Shown piece after piece: positions 1 to 11,050 of a stretch of DNA of 64,000 nt; the first letter of the stretch is position 1; each line of letters starts with the position of its first letter. The position numbers and the translations under genes were made by a program. The DNA comes from Branchinecta lynchi (lineage: Eukaryota; Arthropoda; Branchiopoda; Anostraca; Branchinectidae), in assembly GCA_023053575.1 (NCBI GenBank), contig JAKZAP010000014.1:12426938-12490937 (forward strand), read 5' to 3'. The notes under the pieces were generated by a model. That model saw nothing but the letters and a program-made list of their open reading frames with translations. It was not told the origin of the DNA and searched no databases.

Positions 1-2091
1 GATCGGTTCTTAATGAAACTTGGTATTTGGGAAGACCTCGGGTCTCAGACGATCGCACGTAAAATCCGGTCTGGATCCGGTGACTTCGGGGGGAGTTGAA
101 GAGGGGAACCGGAAATCTTTTTTAAACGCTTGGAGTGAAGGGATGAATATGAAACATGGTGGGAAGAGCAAGCACAAGTCCTAGATACATCGTTGTCATA
201 ACCTGACCGGATTCGGGTACTATGGGGGGAGTTAGCGGGAGGGTGTGGATTTCTGATTATCCGTGATTTCGATACTTCCTGATGTACTAGGAGGATGTAA
301 CCGGGCTGGCATATCAGGGACTTGGACAAACCCACTTGATAATAGTCGTTTACATGATCCTATCATCGTGGGGGGAGTAGAGGGAGGGAGAATCTGGAAT
401 GTTGAGGTATTTATAGTTCTTCAACGGCAGATCGGATCTTAATGAAACATAGTGTTTAGAAAGACCTCGTGTCTCAGGCGATCCATATAAAATCCGGATC
501 GGAGCCGGTGACTTCGGAGGGAGCGGGAGAGGGGAACCGGAGATCTTGGGAAACGCTTAGAGTGGGGGGATCAGGATGAAACTTGGTAGGAAGAGCAAGC
601 ACAAGTCCTAGATACATCATTGACATAGCCGGACCGGATTCAGGCACTATGGGTGGAGTTGGGGGGGGGGGGCGTATTTCTGATTATCCGTGAGTTCAGT
701 ACTTCCTGATGTACTAGGACGATGCAACTGGGATGGCATATCAGGGACTGGAATGACTTGAGTTGACTGAAGGGATGGGGAATCCGGAATCTTGTGGCAT
801 TCGTAACTGTCGTACTGGCGATCGGTTTTGAAAGAAACTTGGCAAGTGGAAAGACGTGTCGTGTTAGATGTTCCGTGTCAAGCCCGGGCCGGATCCGATA
901 TTTGCGGGGGGGGGGGGGGGTGAAGGGGGACATCGGAATATTCGTGAAACGCCTAGTGCCGAGGGATCGGGGTGGAATTTGTTGGGAAGAACAAGCATAA
1001 GCCGTAAACAGTTTCTTGACAAAATCATATCGGGGCTGTTTAGGGGAGTCGGAGGGGTTTCCGGGAATTCCGGTAGGCATATTAGCGACTCGACTAGATA
1101 GACTTAAAGACCTGACACCATGCCGCAGGAAAATTTCTGTTCCTGGATTTGGCCATTTTGGTGGGAGTCAAGGGAACTGAAATCCGGAAATTACTGACTA
1201 TTTTGCGAACGGGTCCGATTCGAGTGAAACTTTATGGGTGATAAGAACTAATGAGCTAGACATGGAAAAGATGTCTCCGAACCACATGCGGCATTGGCTG
1301 GGGTAACTGGAGGGGGTGGGGGCCGTAAACTTTGTGACATGGTAAAAAAAACCAATCGGCCGACTGAGATGCAAGTTGGACAATACCGAGTTTATGCTGC
1401 CTATTTTGTTATTTGACGTCAGGACAGGACCCGGCAACGGTATAGGAGGAGGATCAGGCGGAAACCGGAAATTTGCACATATGTTTCGATTCGAGTCAAG
1501 CTTGAAGGACGAGAAGAGAAGATGTCAGAGATGCGAAGTGTATGTGTCCTAGTCTTGTTTGACCACAGTGGGAGGAGTTGGAGGAGGGGGGGGGGGGTCG
1601 GAAATTTTGTAGCTCACGCAGGGATCAAACAGACGGAGTGATTTGAATCAAATTTGAAAAGAATGGAGACAATGCGTCCTAGATGACATGTTTTAATGGT
1701 CCGGACCGGATCTGAACTCGGCGGGGGTTGGGACCGGAGTTTCCCGAAAAAAGTTTTGACCTGAGTGAAACTTGATAGCCGGTACGAAAAGATGCCTTAG
1801 ATAATCTGTATATGTGGCTGAACCGGATTTGGCCCTGGTACGGAAGTTTGAGGGCGAGGCCTGCCGGCAATAGTAGGAATCAAACTTCTAGGAATCAAAC
1901 TAGTTCGGTGAAACATTTACCCTAGATTATCCGAGGCGATGTCGGAAATGCTCAGCCTCGCGTGATATTAGATACCTTACTTCTATGTCCAATCCCAGAA
2001 GGGTTGAAGGGGGGATTTTGTGACATTTTCATCTATTTTTTTGTACCACCTAATCGTAGCAAGTGCCATATGAGATCGTAGCTCGTGTTGT
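1..2091 (-). repeat. Minisatellite-bearing dispersed element, right part (5' end at 2091)
   Basis: Degenerate tandem units carry a core TGAAACTTGG followed by a G-rich tract. Cores fall near 10, 150, 440, 575, 830 and 970, about 143 bp apart. Three distinguishable subunits alternate, so the whole pattern repeats every ~430 bp (compare 1 with 430). The right edge carries the reverse complement of CTCATATGGCACTTG, which is the 5' signature of the copies at 7637 and 32184, so the element reads on the minus strand and runs off the window at the left. The short open frames inside lie in repeat units and are not believed to be genes. Confidence 0.7.
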
Positions 2092-2675
2092 ATTAGTCAT
2101 GACCCAGTGGGGTCTTTAGCGTTAATAAATATTTTTCAGAAATCTAAAAAAAAATCTTTAACCTTTTAGCGTACATGAAAGCGATTGTCTCTCCCAGTTG
2201 AAAACATTTATAAAGACCAGAATGACCATTTTGAACTTCAGCTATTCTCTATGAACAACCCCTCCCCATCTACTGCTCAGATTCATTGAGATCTTGGCTG
2301 AAATCTCGAGCAACCAAAACTGAAAAGCTTAAAGGCGATTCTGGTGTTCTCGCGGATTCGCTTTCCTAAAAGCAAAGCGGGAATCCGCCGAATCCAGGAA
2401 CAAACGGAAAATGTTTATGCCTTTACAACTTCTTGCTGGCCCAGTTTCCATGGACGGAATGGTCTCACGTTCCACGCCACTTTCTAAAACTAGCAGAGCG
2501 TCAGAACAGCTTCAGAAAGCGTAGTATTAGCCGCAATCGCAAGAACACACGGCGGAAACGCCAGTGGAGCTTTCCAGACTGCCAGAATCGCCTTTAATTG
2601 TGTACGTTTTCGTTCGCTCTCCTCCCCGCCAATCCTGGACCGGACACCCCTTGTTTTGTTTTCGTAGAGTTGTAT
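2092..2675. other. No gene or clear element seen
   Basis: Intronic or intergenic sequence upstream of the recognised unc-13 exons. I see no splice-bounded coding segment and no clear repeat boundary. Confidence 0.4.
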
Positions 2676-2953
2676 GAGCCTCGTTTTTGTTGTAACAGCG
2701 CTGCCGCATCGCCTCTGCAGCACTTCTTTGCTTTTGCACAAGATGCGTTTTTGGATTCAGTTTCTTCTTGGTTGAAGCGGCAGCACTGCAGAATCTTGCA
2801 GGGAAGCACGGACTTGGTCGGGGAGCAAGTCCGTGATTCTCGAGAAGCGCTGCTGTCTTCCTCGGAAGCGCTGCAGTGCAAAAACGGATGTAGCAAGAAT
2901 CAGTCTGGAGTCGGCCGAGAACTGGACCTGCAGCATGCAACAAAAACGAGGCT
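2676..2953. mobile_element. Foldback miniature element, GAGCCTCG family, copy 1
   Basis: The inverted ends begin GAGCCTCGTTTTTGTTG and finish CAACAAAAACGAGGCT. The body is rich in CTGCAG and AAGCGCTGC motifs. A full copy in the opposite orientation lies at 25845-26110, and partial copies lie at 52066-52146 and 53270-53472. The overlapping open frames on both strands are by-products of the repeat. Confidence 0.7.
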
Positions 2954-3215
2954 ATGGTTGTGCGAGTGAACTTCCATGATGCATTTTATTACTGAAACGG
3001 AGTCAATATTCACAATGGCTTCTTGACCGGAACCAAGCTTTATTGTTTGAGATAGAAGCTTGTCGGATTCTAGTTAATAATCGTTTTTTTTTTAATAAGA
3101 AGATTATCGTTAGTCGGTATAGATAGAGCTTTAAACTGTTACAAACTGCAGTTGAATCCGGACACTGCGCGTGAAGCCTTGCCCTTGTCTTTTACTGAAG
3201 ACCCAGTTTTCGCCT

Positions 3216-3266
3216 TGTAAGTAAGTAATTATTGTTTAATAACCCGCCATTTCGAAAAAGCGGACA
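3216..3266 (-). repeat. LINE 3' tail fragment
   Basis: The reverse complement reads GTCCGCTTTTTCGAAATGGC, then GGGTTA, an A/T-rich stretch and ATTACTTACTTAC. The same tail (CCGCTTTT, short spacer, GGCGGG hairpin, then a TTAC repeat) occurs at 18000-18095 and around the DIRS insertion. A related tail ends the RT-bearing LINE at 46310. Confidence 0.5.
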
Positions 3267-3391
3267 CTAATAGACACCAATTTTCAATCTGCGTCCTGGA
3301 AGCATGGGAGAAGGTCGTCCGCTGGTTGAGGTCTGTTGTCAAAGGTTTCTGATAGCGACGAAGATACATCCAAAAGGGTATTTCTTACATC

Positions 3392-4070
3392 TTCAATTTT
3401 GGGATCGACTAAAGCAGGAAGGGAAGGGAATGCGAGAAAAGCAGGAAGGCATAATAAAACTAGCCCGAATTCAAGGCTGCGTAAAACTCGAAAGCTGCAC
3501 CTTTCCCTTCCTCTGTTAGGTCTTCTTGGAGGGGTCGGGAACTTTTCAAACTCAAAGTTCACCATCCCTTCCTCGTTTTAGTGTCGTGAAAGGGGTAGAT
3601 ATTAAGATCAGTGAGGGGTAGGCAACCATCAAAATTGTAATTCACCTTTCATTTCTAATTCTTCCGGTAGGCGACTAATCCTCCAAGTCCAGCGAGGGGT
3701 CGGCAACTAAGATATTTCAAGTCAACCACTTCCTTCCTCGTTTTAGTACATTGGAAATGGTGGACTTGAAATATCTTAGTTGCCGACCCTTGCTGGACTC
3801 TGAGGATTTTAGTCGCCATTGATAGTTGCCTACCCTTCAAAGAAGAATAATTTAATATTTCCAGTTTCTTTCCTTGTTTGAGAACATTCAAGGTAGAAAG
3901 TACAAAAAGTAGAATTACAATTTCGATAGTTGCCGACCCCTCACTGAATGCCTACCCATGTCAGGATACTAAACGGTGAAGCTTTCCAATTTTCGCAGCC
4001 TGGTTTTAGTATACCTTCTTGTATTTCTCGTGTTCCCATTCCTGCTTTTAGTCGATCCCTTCAATTTTGA
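3392..4070. repeat. Large foldback element
   Basis: The outer arms are inverted relatives: 3392-3515 against 3975-4070, both including the GGGATCGACTAAA/TTTAGTCGATCCC segment. The inner arms 3668-3740 and 3755-3817 form a near-perfect hairpin around GGGTCGGCAACTAAGATATT. Open frames at 3304-3581 lie inside the left arm and are not treated as genes. Confidence 0.65.
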
Positions 4071-4167
4071 ACTTCTACTTCAATGTATGGTTATGACATA
4101 ATTTCGACAAGTGCTTTGCATATTTACAATAACAGGATCTCATCTTTTTAATCTCCTTCTTTCGCAG

Positions 4168-4209
4168 AACATGAGTGTCACCACAACAAAACAGAATAGA
4201 AGGAGCACA
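4168..4209 (+). CDS. Possible micro-exon of unc-13 (weak candidate)
   Basis: A 42-nt segment follows a good pyrimidine-rich acceptor (ctttcgcag) and precedes a plausible donor (gtaggt). It reads 14 codons in one open frame, beginning N-M-S-V-T-T-T and ending R-R-S-T. Its phase (0/0) is compatible with the 44-nt candidate exon at 4496. I do not recognise the peptide as an Unc13 segment. The only support is splice-site shape and phase, so it could easily be chance. Confidence 0.15.
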
Positions 4210-4495
4210 GTAGGTGCTATACAGTTTTACCAAAGTTTTACGGTTATAGCGCCCTCAGTTGGGGACGATGCGCCCATAGGCGGTACGGATTGATTTACAA
4301 ACTTCTTGAACAACCGAAGAACAAAATTTTGACAACGAAGATTTGAATCTTATGTATCTCATCTTATTCTCTGATTCACTGCCGAAGTTTCATTTGATTT
4401 CTTCCTCACCCATGGCAATCACTCATCGTAAATTGTTTGAAACTGATTGGGTTGACTTGATCAGAATCTGTTCTTTACTCAATTTTTTTTTTCAG

Positions 4496-4539
4496 TGTGG
4501 TCTTCCTGGATCCTCCATCTTGAATGCTGTGCGCAATGG
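4496..4539 (+). CDS. unc-13: Candidate unc-13 exon upstream of the first certain exon
   Basis: This 44-nt segment lies between a strong acceptor (a long T run then CAG at 4493-4495) and a donor gtaaga at 4540. In frame 1 it encodes C-G-L-P-G-S-S-I-L-N-A-V-R-N and leaves two bases (GG). The exon at 14034 starts with exactly the one base needed to complete that codon (GGG, Gly), giving Gly-Met-Pro-Gly-Asp-Asn-Pro-Phe across the junction. The other two frames contain a stop or do not suit. Splice sites and phase fit and the peptide is linker-like, but this region is poorly conserved in Unc13 proteins and I cannot confirm it from sequence alone. The implied intron to the next exon is about 9.5 kb. 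Confidence 0.42.
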
Positions 4540-5371
4540 GTAAGATCTTATTTTGCTTCATTTTACCACTTCCTTTCCTACAAATAATAAATCAACATTG
4601 AAATTTTGCGACCTGTACAACTCTAGATCAAAGTATAGCTTACCAACTTGAATGGAATAGAATAGAAAATATCAACACAAAAGCTAGAAGGTCACGGCGA
4701 TTTTTGTTGTTAATACATGTTGGCCCACATATATATCCTCAAAAGCCCGAAGGCCGTGGCAAATAGATTAGATTTAGATTATATATGGGGTTTACTGGAA
4801 GAAAAAAAATACTAAGAACTACAAAACCCTGAAGAAGTTTACACTTGTTAAGAGGTTTAACGAAAATTATTTTTAGCAACTGTTGACCCACATGAAAGAT
4901 CGAAGCAAAGTTTCAACATAAAAAGTTGTGCCCTTAATAAAGAAGGGCACGGTAGCGTTATGTTTGTTGTTTCGTTTAAAGAATTTTGAAATTTAAAACG
5001 AATTGGAATTGAACCTAAATCGAAATTGAACTGAAATCGAAATTGAATAAGGAAAGGACACATTTTTGTATTCCTTTCTCTTGAGAATTTTTTCGCCTCT
5101 AACTTTCCCTTTACTGGGGATTTTTTTGTTCTACGCATTTAACTACCTCTAAACAACATCATATGACAAGTTTCTAGATTTCCATTGAGATTTTTTTTGC
5201 CTCCTGGTTTCGTATCCATCCCTCCTCAAACCGAATTGTTGAACCCATTGAGAACTAGATCTTACTCTTGATAAGGATAATCTCTGTACCAAGTTTCTTC
5301 AGAATATCCACACCGTTCGAGAGTTGTCGTGCCTAAATACTTAGGAGGTAAGGAGGGATGTAACGACAGAT
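4540..5371. other. AT-rich intron sequence, no feature recognised
   Basis: No splice-bounded coding segment is seen. A short internal repetition of the AATCGAAATTGAA type lies near 5020-5050. Confidence 0.4.
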
Positions 5372-5515
5372 TCATCATTTCTGTTTCGGTTCCAAAAATC
5401 GATTTTTCTTCTTTTCTTTGCATCATTTCTGTTTCGGATCCAAAAATCGATTTTTCTTCTTTTCTTTGCATCATTTCTGTTTCGGATCCAAAAATCGATT
5501 TCTTCTTTGCTTTGC
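5372..5515. repeat. 48-bp tandem repeat, three copies
   Basis: Three nearly identical 48-bp units each begin CATCATTTCTGTTTCGG and contain AAAAATCGATTT. The first two differ by a T/A change and the third is shortened at its end. The open frames crossing it on both strands show 16-residue periodicity, so they derive from the repeat. Confidence 0.85.
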
Positions 5516-5670
5516 AGTCACTGCTTCGGACTGTCATTCTGTCATTCATTCTGTCAAATGAAACGGTATAATGAACCAATCATTTTCATTTATGTCACTT
5601 GTCCATTAAGCCTCCTGCATTTAACCCTGTCAACAACTTGACGAAATGAATTGATTTCGAGAGAATCTTA

Positions 5671-5974
5671 GAGCGTGTTCCACCCTCGTACCAATAGTAA
5701 CTATTAGTTACTATTTCCGTTCCAGCCTCACCAAAAGTTACTATGCTGACCGTTCCAACCTTCTCGAAATAGTAACTAATAGTAACTATTTGCTTACCAC
5801 GCTCGGGAGCGTAGTAAGCGTAGTAACTACGGATCTCTTAATCGTGATTGGTCGGATCCGCCCGTGGTATGATATTCTGCGGGAAAATAGAAAGGTCGTT
5901 CCAGCCTTGACGGGAAAAGCCAGAATTCGTGACGTCATGCGTAGTAACTACGGTAAGTAGGATGGAACACGCTC
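5671..5974. mobile_element. TTA-flanked miniature inverted-repeat element, copy 1
   Basis: The terminal inverted repeats are GAGCGTGTTCCA and TGGAACACGCTC. Both sides are flanked by TTA (5668-5670 and 5975-5977), as expected of PIF/Harbinger-type elements, which duplicate TWA. The interior contains palindromic AATAGTAACTATTAG motifs. A second copy lies at 41617-41912. There is no coding capacity. Confidence 0.8.
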
Positions 5975-6499
5975 TTAGATAGGCAACTAGTCAGATTGAC
6001 ATCAATACCAGTCTTTACTTTCTGACAAAGTTTGGACCTCAGCTACTTCTCTCACTATGTTCCAGAATGTTCTTTGTCGAACTAATATTAGTAGTTAGCA
6101 TGTATATCAGCTAGGTTCGCACTAGCAAGGCCCCCTCCAACTCCTCAACCGCAGTGGCCTCAGATATAACTTGCAGATTTAGGAACGTCCCGCCCACCAA
6201 GTTGCCACCCCACTGTAACTCCCCTGTCGCTGTATCCGGTTTTGTGCCTGTAAATGGCAACGTATGAAATTCCGAAAAGACATTGGAAAATGGAGCTTCA
6301 AAAACCTGATAGTGGAACATGTCGACACAATGTCGTAAATTCCGAAAATATCAATCAGTTTAAAACAGGTGTGGATCGTCACATGGCTGACATTCAATTT
6401 AGTGTACACAGTGTTTCGAGAAATTAATGGAGGCGAAAGCCTTTTTACTGCAGGTATATTATACATTATTATTTTTATATAGGGCCTATAATCGTCCTG

Positions 6500-6810
6500 T
6501 CCGCAATGGTCCGCCCCAATCGCTCTACCCGGATTGTTCCTTAGGATTTCAGGGACCCGTCTTCTCCCCCCCTCCATGTCGTTCGGACCCGGTCCACACC
6601 TGTCAACTGAAAATGTAGGACATGTAAACATGTCAACGAACTCACACCTCAGTGATCGGTCCGTTCTGGACCTAAAAGTCGTCTACATGTGTTCTTGCCA
6701 GTTATCAAGTTCCATCCGCACCGGATCAGTCATTCGAGAGTTATGCATGTCACACCATTTCCTGGACCCCCTTCAAACTCCCCCACAGTCCCCGAATCAA
6801 GTCTAGTTCT
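6500..6810 (+). repeat. Relic of the tripartite minisatellite family
   Basis: Contains diverged units such as CAAGTTCCATCCGCACC, GGATCAGTC, GAGAGTTATGCATGTCAC and CTCCCCCACAGT. They match the orientation of the copies at 10592-10849 and 33600-35000. Similar but weaker traces occur at 6120-6220. No gene is assigned here. Confidence 0.45.
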
Positions 6811-6839
6811 GTAAATAATACATATACGGCGTATGCTTG

Positions 6840-7075
6840 TCGTATTGTAAAAGAATAATAATTTAGAGGCGCGCTATACAATAAGAGAAAGAGCGGAGTA
6901 ATAAAAAGAAAAGCATCGATGATGTGGTACTTCTTCGACAGGGCCGTGGGGGCAGTCCGAGAAGGTGTTTTGCAAGTTTGAAATAATTCTTCCTAATTTG
7001 CCTTTTCTCGGAAATGTTTAGCAAATCCCAGAACGGAGAAATGTACAGAAAGTACGGTGAAACCAATGCATTGAA
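6840..7075 (-). pseudogene. LINE reverse-transcriptase C-terminal fragment
   Basis: The minus-strand reading contains Y-F-L-Y-I-S-P-F-W-D-L-L and then K-R-Q-I-R-K-N-Y-F-K-L-A-K-H-L-L-G. It aligns by eye with the tail of the truncated LINE at 45378-46310 (Y-V-L-Y-V-S-P-L-W-E-F-L and then A-K-F-L-L-G). It is a dead fragment of the same or a sister LINE family, without catalytic motifs. Confidence 0.55.
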
Positions 7076-7079
7076 GAGG

Positions 7080-7270
7080 GAACAGCCGATTTATTTCTTA
7101 AAACAGTCGATTTTTCTTAAAAACAGTATTTTTCGTAAAATTAGTCATTGTTTTCTTTAAAACAGTCTGTTTTTCTGAAAATCAGTAAATTTTTCGTCAA
7201 AACAGTCGTTATTTCTCAAAAATAGTCGGGTTTCCTGCAAAAAAAGTCGGTAAAAATGGACACCCAGTCG
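7080..7270. repeat. Degenerate ~22-bp minisatellite (AACAGTCGATTTTTCT type)
   Basis: About eight diverged units are present, such as AAAACAGTCGATTTTTCTTA, AAACAGTCTGTTTTTCTGAA and CAAAACAGTCGTTATTTCTC, ending in a C/A homopolymer. The reverse-complement form recurs at 12898-13020 and a short version near 30030-30090. Confidence 0.65.
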
Positions 7271-8514
7271 GTAAATACCATGCCCCCCCCCCAAAAAAAA
7301 AAAATATTTTGGCTAGTAAAGCCCCTGGTCCTAGGATTAGTCTATTTGATGTGTTCTTTAGTGCTGCAGCTTTACTGTAACCAATACACTTACCTCTGTA
7401 GGCGGTGTCGGAGATACGTTCAGGTTCTTTAATTTCTAAAACACTTCTTGACAGCTTATTCTGATCACTGGGGGCCGGTAGGGATACGAGCTCGTTAGAT
7501 CGGCCCCATAACGTCCTCTGAGCATACGGATATCAGAACCGTAAACAAGACCCAAGTATTTAAGCGAGGCAGACTGAGGCATAGCGGTATTCTCATGTAC
7601 AAGCAACCGAAAATCGTTATTACCAGGTCCATTAATACAAGAGCTAGAAGCTCATATGACGCTTGCGCTTTACAAGTAGGAATTTTCCAATTCCGTGGGT
7701 TTGTTGTGATAATTTGTGAGAAGAACTCTTGAGACAAGGATGATCATGGGCCCTTGGAAATCACGAGAATGCATTGTTCGATAAAAAGTATTTTATTTTT
7801 GCACTTGGCTGTGATGATACGCACTTTAAGGGTGCTAGAAATTCATCTGTAAGCAAAACCCTTGAGGCAAAAATGATGATGGGCTCATCAGGATCATAAA
7901 GTGCTCAAAAGTATATTTTGTACTTCAAGAAATTCACTTGTAAGGAAAATCCTTAAGACAAAAATGTGGTTTGGTCAAAAGTATTTTTGTCACTTTACGG
8001 TTAAGATGCATATTGCAAGGGTGCTAGAATTCATTTCTAAGCAAAACCGTTGAGGCAAAATTAATCATGGGCTCATGGGGATTATGAGAATATACATTTT
8101 GCTTAAATGTATTTTTTTTTACTTTTCGGTTAAGATGAGTATGCTAAGGGATGGTTGAATGTGGGAAGTGACAGTTTCTAAGCCAATGTTGTCGAGTATC
8201 TAATGCTCCAGCCAAATTTCACTGTCCTCACACATCTGGAAGTACCTTAAGTCGCGATCCTCTCCATCCCAACTCCCCCCCACGATGCCCAAATCCGGTC
8301 CGCTTCTGTCACTGATGTACTCATGACGCGTGATGTAGGCCTACCTATGTGCGTGTTCTTTCCAGCAAGTTTCATCCCGATTGCTCCGCTCTAAACGTGT
8401 CAGAAGATTTCCGGTTCTCCCCTCCGACCCCTCAAATATCCCACATTCATGGGATCTAGTCCGGACTTGAAATGGGACATCTGAGACACGAGATCTTTCC
8501 AAATATCAAGTTTT

Positions 8515-10591
8515 TATGGCAATTGCCTTCCGGCCAAGTGACATATACCGATCACTCTTCCGTCGGTCTCGTCGGTCAGTTCGGTGTTTGCGAGTTAGGG
8601 TACTTCCAGATGTGCTAGACGATAAAACTTGGTAGGCATATTAGGGACCCGACCAAACCAACTTGGAAATAGTCACTTGCCCAATCCGACCATCACGGAG
8701 GGAGGGAGGGGAGCCGAATCCGGAATTTACTGACAGGCGTAACTTTCGAACGGGTGATCGGAACTTAAGGAAACTTGATGTTTGGGAAGACGTCATGTAT
8801 CAGATGTCCCGTTTCAAGTCCAGACCGAATCCAATGAAGAGGGGGGGGGGGGGGCGGAGGGTGAACCGGAAATCATGTGACACGCTTAAAGTCGAGCGAT
8901 CGGGATGGAACCTGGTGGGAGGAACTAGCACAAGCCCTAGGTACATCATTGACAGAACCAGACCTGATTCGTGCACTGTGGGGGAGTTGGAGGGGGGGGG
9001 GGGGGGGTCTGGAATTCCGGTGATACGGAGTTAAGTTACTTCCAGGTGGGCTAGGACGATGAAACTTGGAAGGCAAGTTGGGGATCCGACCAGATCAATC
9101 TGGCAATAATCAACTTCCCGATCCCGCTACCGTAGGGGAGTGGAGGGAGGGGGAGTCTGGAATCTTGAGGAATGTATAACTTTATAACGGGTGATCGGAT
9201 CTTAACGAAACTGGATACTTGGAAAGATCTCCTGTCTCGGATGACCCTTTTAAAGTCAGGACCGGAGTGGGACTGGGGAACCGGAAATCTTGTGCCACGC
9301 TTAGAGTGGTCGAGCGATTGGGATGAAACTTGGTGGGAAGGAGAAGCACAAGAACGACATACGTCAGTGATAGAACCGGATGTGATTTGGGCACTGGGGG
9401 GGGCCGAGAGGGGGGGGATTCCGGTTATCGTGAAGGTATTTTCAGATGTGCTAGGACGATGAAACTTGGCTTGAATATTAAAGACTTGAGAAGATTGGCT
9501 TAGAAATAGTCAGTTCCTTGACCCAGCCAGTAGGTGGAGGGGGAATTTGGAATCTTGAGGTATGTATTGTCAAGTTGGGTCAGTGGTAACGCAAGACGTG
9601 GAGTGATAAGGCTGTCTATGCAGATGTGACGATGGTACGAAAGAATAAATATTGTAATTAACACAGTAAGTATAAAGATGTTGAGTCTCCGCGAGTCTGA
9701 TCTAGTCTGAAGATACAGGGCTCCGGCAGTGATATATATGTGTCAGGCTCTGTAGGACAAGGCTGTAGGCACATACTCTTCGCGTGAGCCTGTGTCCTAC
9801 ATCTCTGAAGTTAGCCGACCCTGACATGTATAACTTTTGAACGAATAGTCAGATCTTAACGAAACTTGATATTTTGAAAGACTTCGTGTCTCGTGTCTCG
9901 TATGTCCCATTTTAAGTCCAGACCGGATCCGATGAATGTGGGGGGGGGGGGGGAGGCGGAATTCCGGTGACCGCAGATTAAGGTACTTCTAGATGTGCTA
10001 CGGCGATGAAACTTGTGGCTTGAACATTAGAAATTTGACAAGATCGTCTAAGAGATTGGATCCGACCACCCCTTAAAGTACTAATCCTAACCACAAAGTA
10101 CCAACAATACTTTTAATCAAAGGATACATTTTAACTCAAATTATTTTTTAGAACCCTTAAAGTGCGTTTCTTAACCGAAAAGTAAAAAAAAAAAATACTT
10201 TAACCAAACGATACATATTCATGATTCCCAAGGGCCCATGATCATTTTTGCTTCAAGGGTTATGCTTACAAGTGAATTTCTTAAAGTACAAACAATGATT
10301 TTGAACAAAATATTCATTTTCATGATTCCAATGAGCCTATCATCATTTGTGCTTCAGGAGTGTTCATTACAGATGAATCTCTAGCGCCCTTAAAGTGCGC
10401 GTCGTCACGGCCCGATGAACAAATAAAATAGTTTTTATAAACAATACATTCTCGTGATTTCTAAGGACCCATGATCATTCTTATCCCAAGGGTTTTGCTT
10501 AACCAATCAAAACAAACCCACGAATTGACAAATTCCTTCCTTTACCCTCTGACCCAGTCTTGCAAGTGCCATATGAGCTTCCATCTCTTGT
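8515..10591 (-). mobile_element. Second minisatellite element nested inside the first, reverse orientation
   Basis: Reading on the minus strand, it starts ACAAGAGATGGAAGCTCATA (10591 leftward) and ends with a hairpin finishing GCCATA at 8515. Removing it joins AAGTTTT to ATTAAGATCC. This matches intact units elsewhere (AAGTTTCATTAAGATCC near 34770) except for one base, and there is no target-site duplication. It contains tripartite units at 8660-9560 and 9830-10080 and carries a solo LTR. Open frames inside are repeat-derived. Confidence 0.65.
9568..9826. mobile_element. Solo LTR with 5-bp target duplication
   Basis: This 259-bp insertion starts TGTCAAG and ends CCTGACA, following the TG...CA rule. 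It is flanked by a perfect TGTAT duplication (9563-9567 and 9827-9831). Excising it restores the surrounding minisatellite unit (TTGAGG...TGTATAACTTTTGAACG). An AATAAA lies inside near 9646 and a TATATAT near 9730. No internal retroelement sequence is left, so it looks like the product of LTR-LTR recombination. Confidence 0.8.
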
Positions 10592-10885
10592 ATTAAGATC
10601 CCGGTCTCCCGCTCGAAAGTTATACATACCTGAAGCTTCAGGATTTCTCTTCCTACACTCCCCCAAGATGGTCGGTTCGGGAAATCGCCTATTTCCAGGT
10701 TAATCTGGTGGGGTCCCTAATTTGCCTGCCAAGTTTCATCGTCCCAGCACATCTGGAAGTACAATAACTCGAAAACAGCGGTCTGACCGACCGACAGACC
10801 GACGGAAAGTGATCGGTATATTGCACTTGGCCGGAGAGTAAGTGCCATAACAAGATAGTCTGTTTTGGAATGATCAACTGACCCA

Positions 10886-11050
10886 GGGTTGGTCACCAAA
10901 AGTAACTTCGTACACCCTGGAAAGTAACCCAAAAGTATCTCAAAGTAACCCAATGTAACCCAAAGTAACACAACGTAACCAAAATGACCCGAAGTAAGCC
11001 AAAGTATCCTGAAGTAACTCGTACACCCTGGTTCTTGGTGACCAGCCGTG
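10886..11050. repeat. Short minisatellite (AAAGTAACCC) between inverted ends
   Basis: About ten 10-11-bp units of the AAAGTAACCC type lie between two copies of CGTACACCCTGG. Outside them are inverted ends, GGTTGGTCACCAA on the left and TTGGTGACCAGCC on the right. Confidence 0.75.

Larger units (their letters stand above)
7637..10849 (+). mobile_element. Helitron/Helentron-like minisatellite element, outer copy, split by insertion
   Basis: The 5' end carries ACAAGAGCTAGAAGCTCATA near 7637 and the 3' end carries an imperfect hairpin (TTGCACTT, spacer, AAGTGCCATA) finishing near 10849. The left half holds three to four diverged units containing GATCATGGGC and AAGGGTGCTAGAA, followed by tripartite minisatellite units. 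The sequence is interrupted at 8514/10592 by an opposite-orientation copy, after which the same unit resumes. No replication protein or other coding capacity is visible, so if it is a rolling-circle element it is non-autonomous. The class is inferred from end structure and lack of target duplication. Confidence 0.55.

Noticed and set aside
2527..2969. Overlapping open frames up to 138 codons, both strands
   Set aside because: They coincide with a foldback element present in several copies; neither strand shows recognised motifs.
8663..9462. Open frames of 67-123 codons on both strands
   Set aside because: They lie entirely in the minisatellite units, contain Gly or Pro runs from poly-G/C tracts and have no domain.
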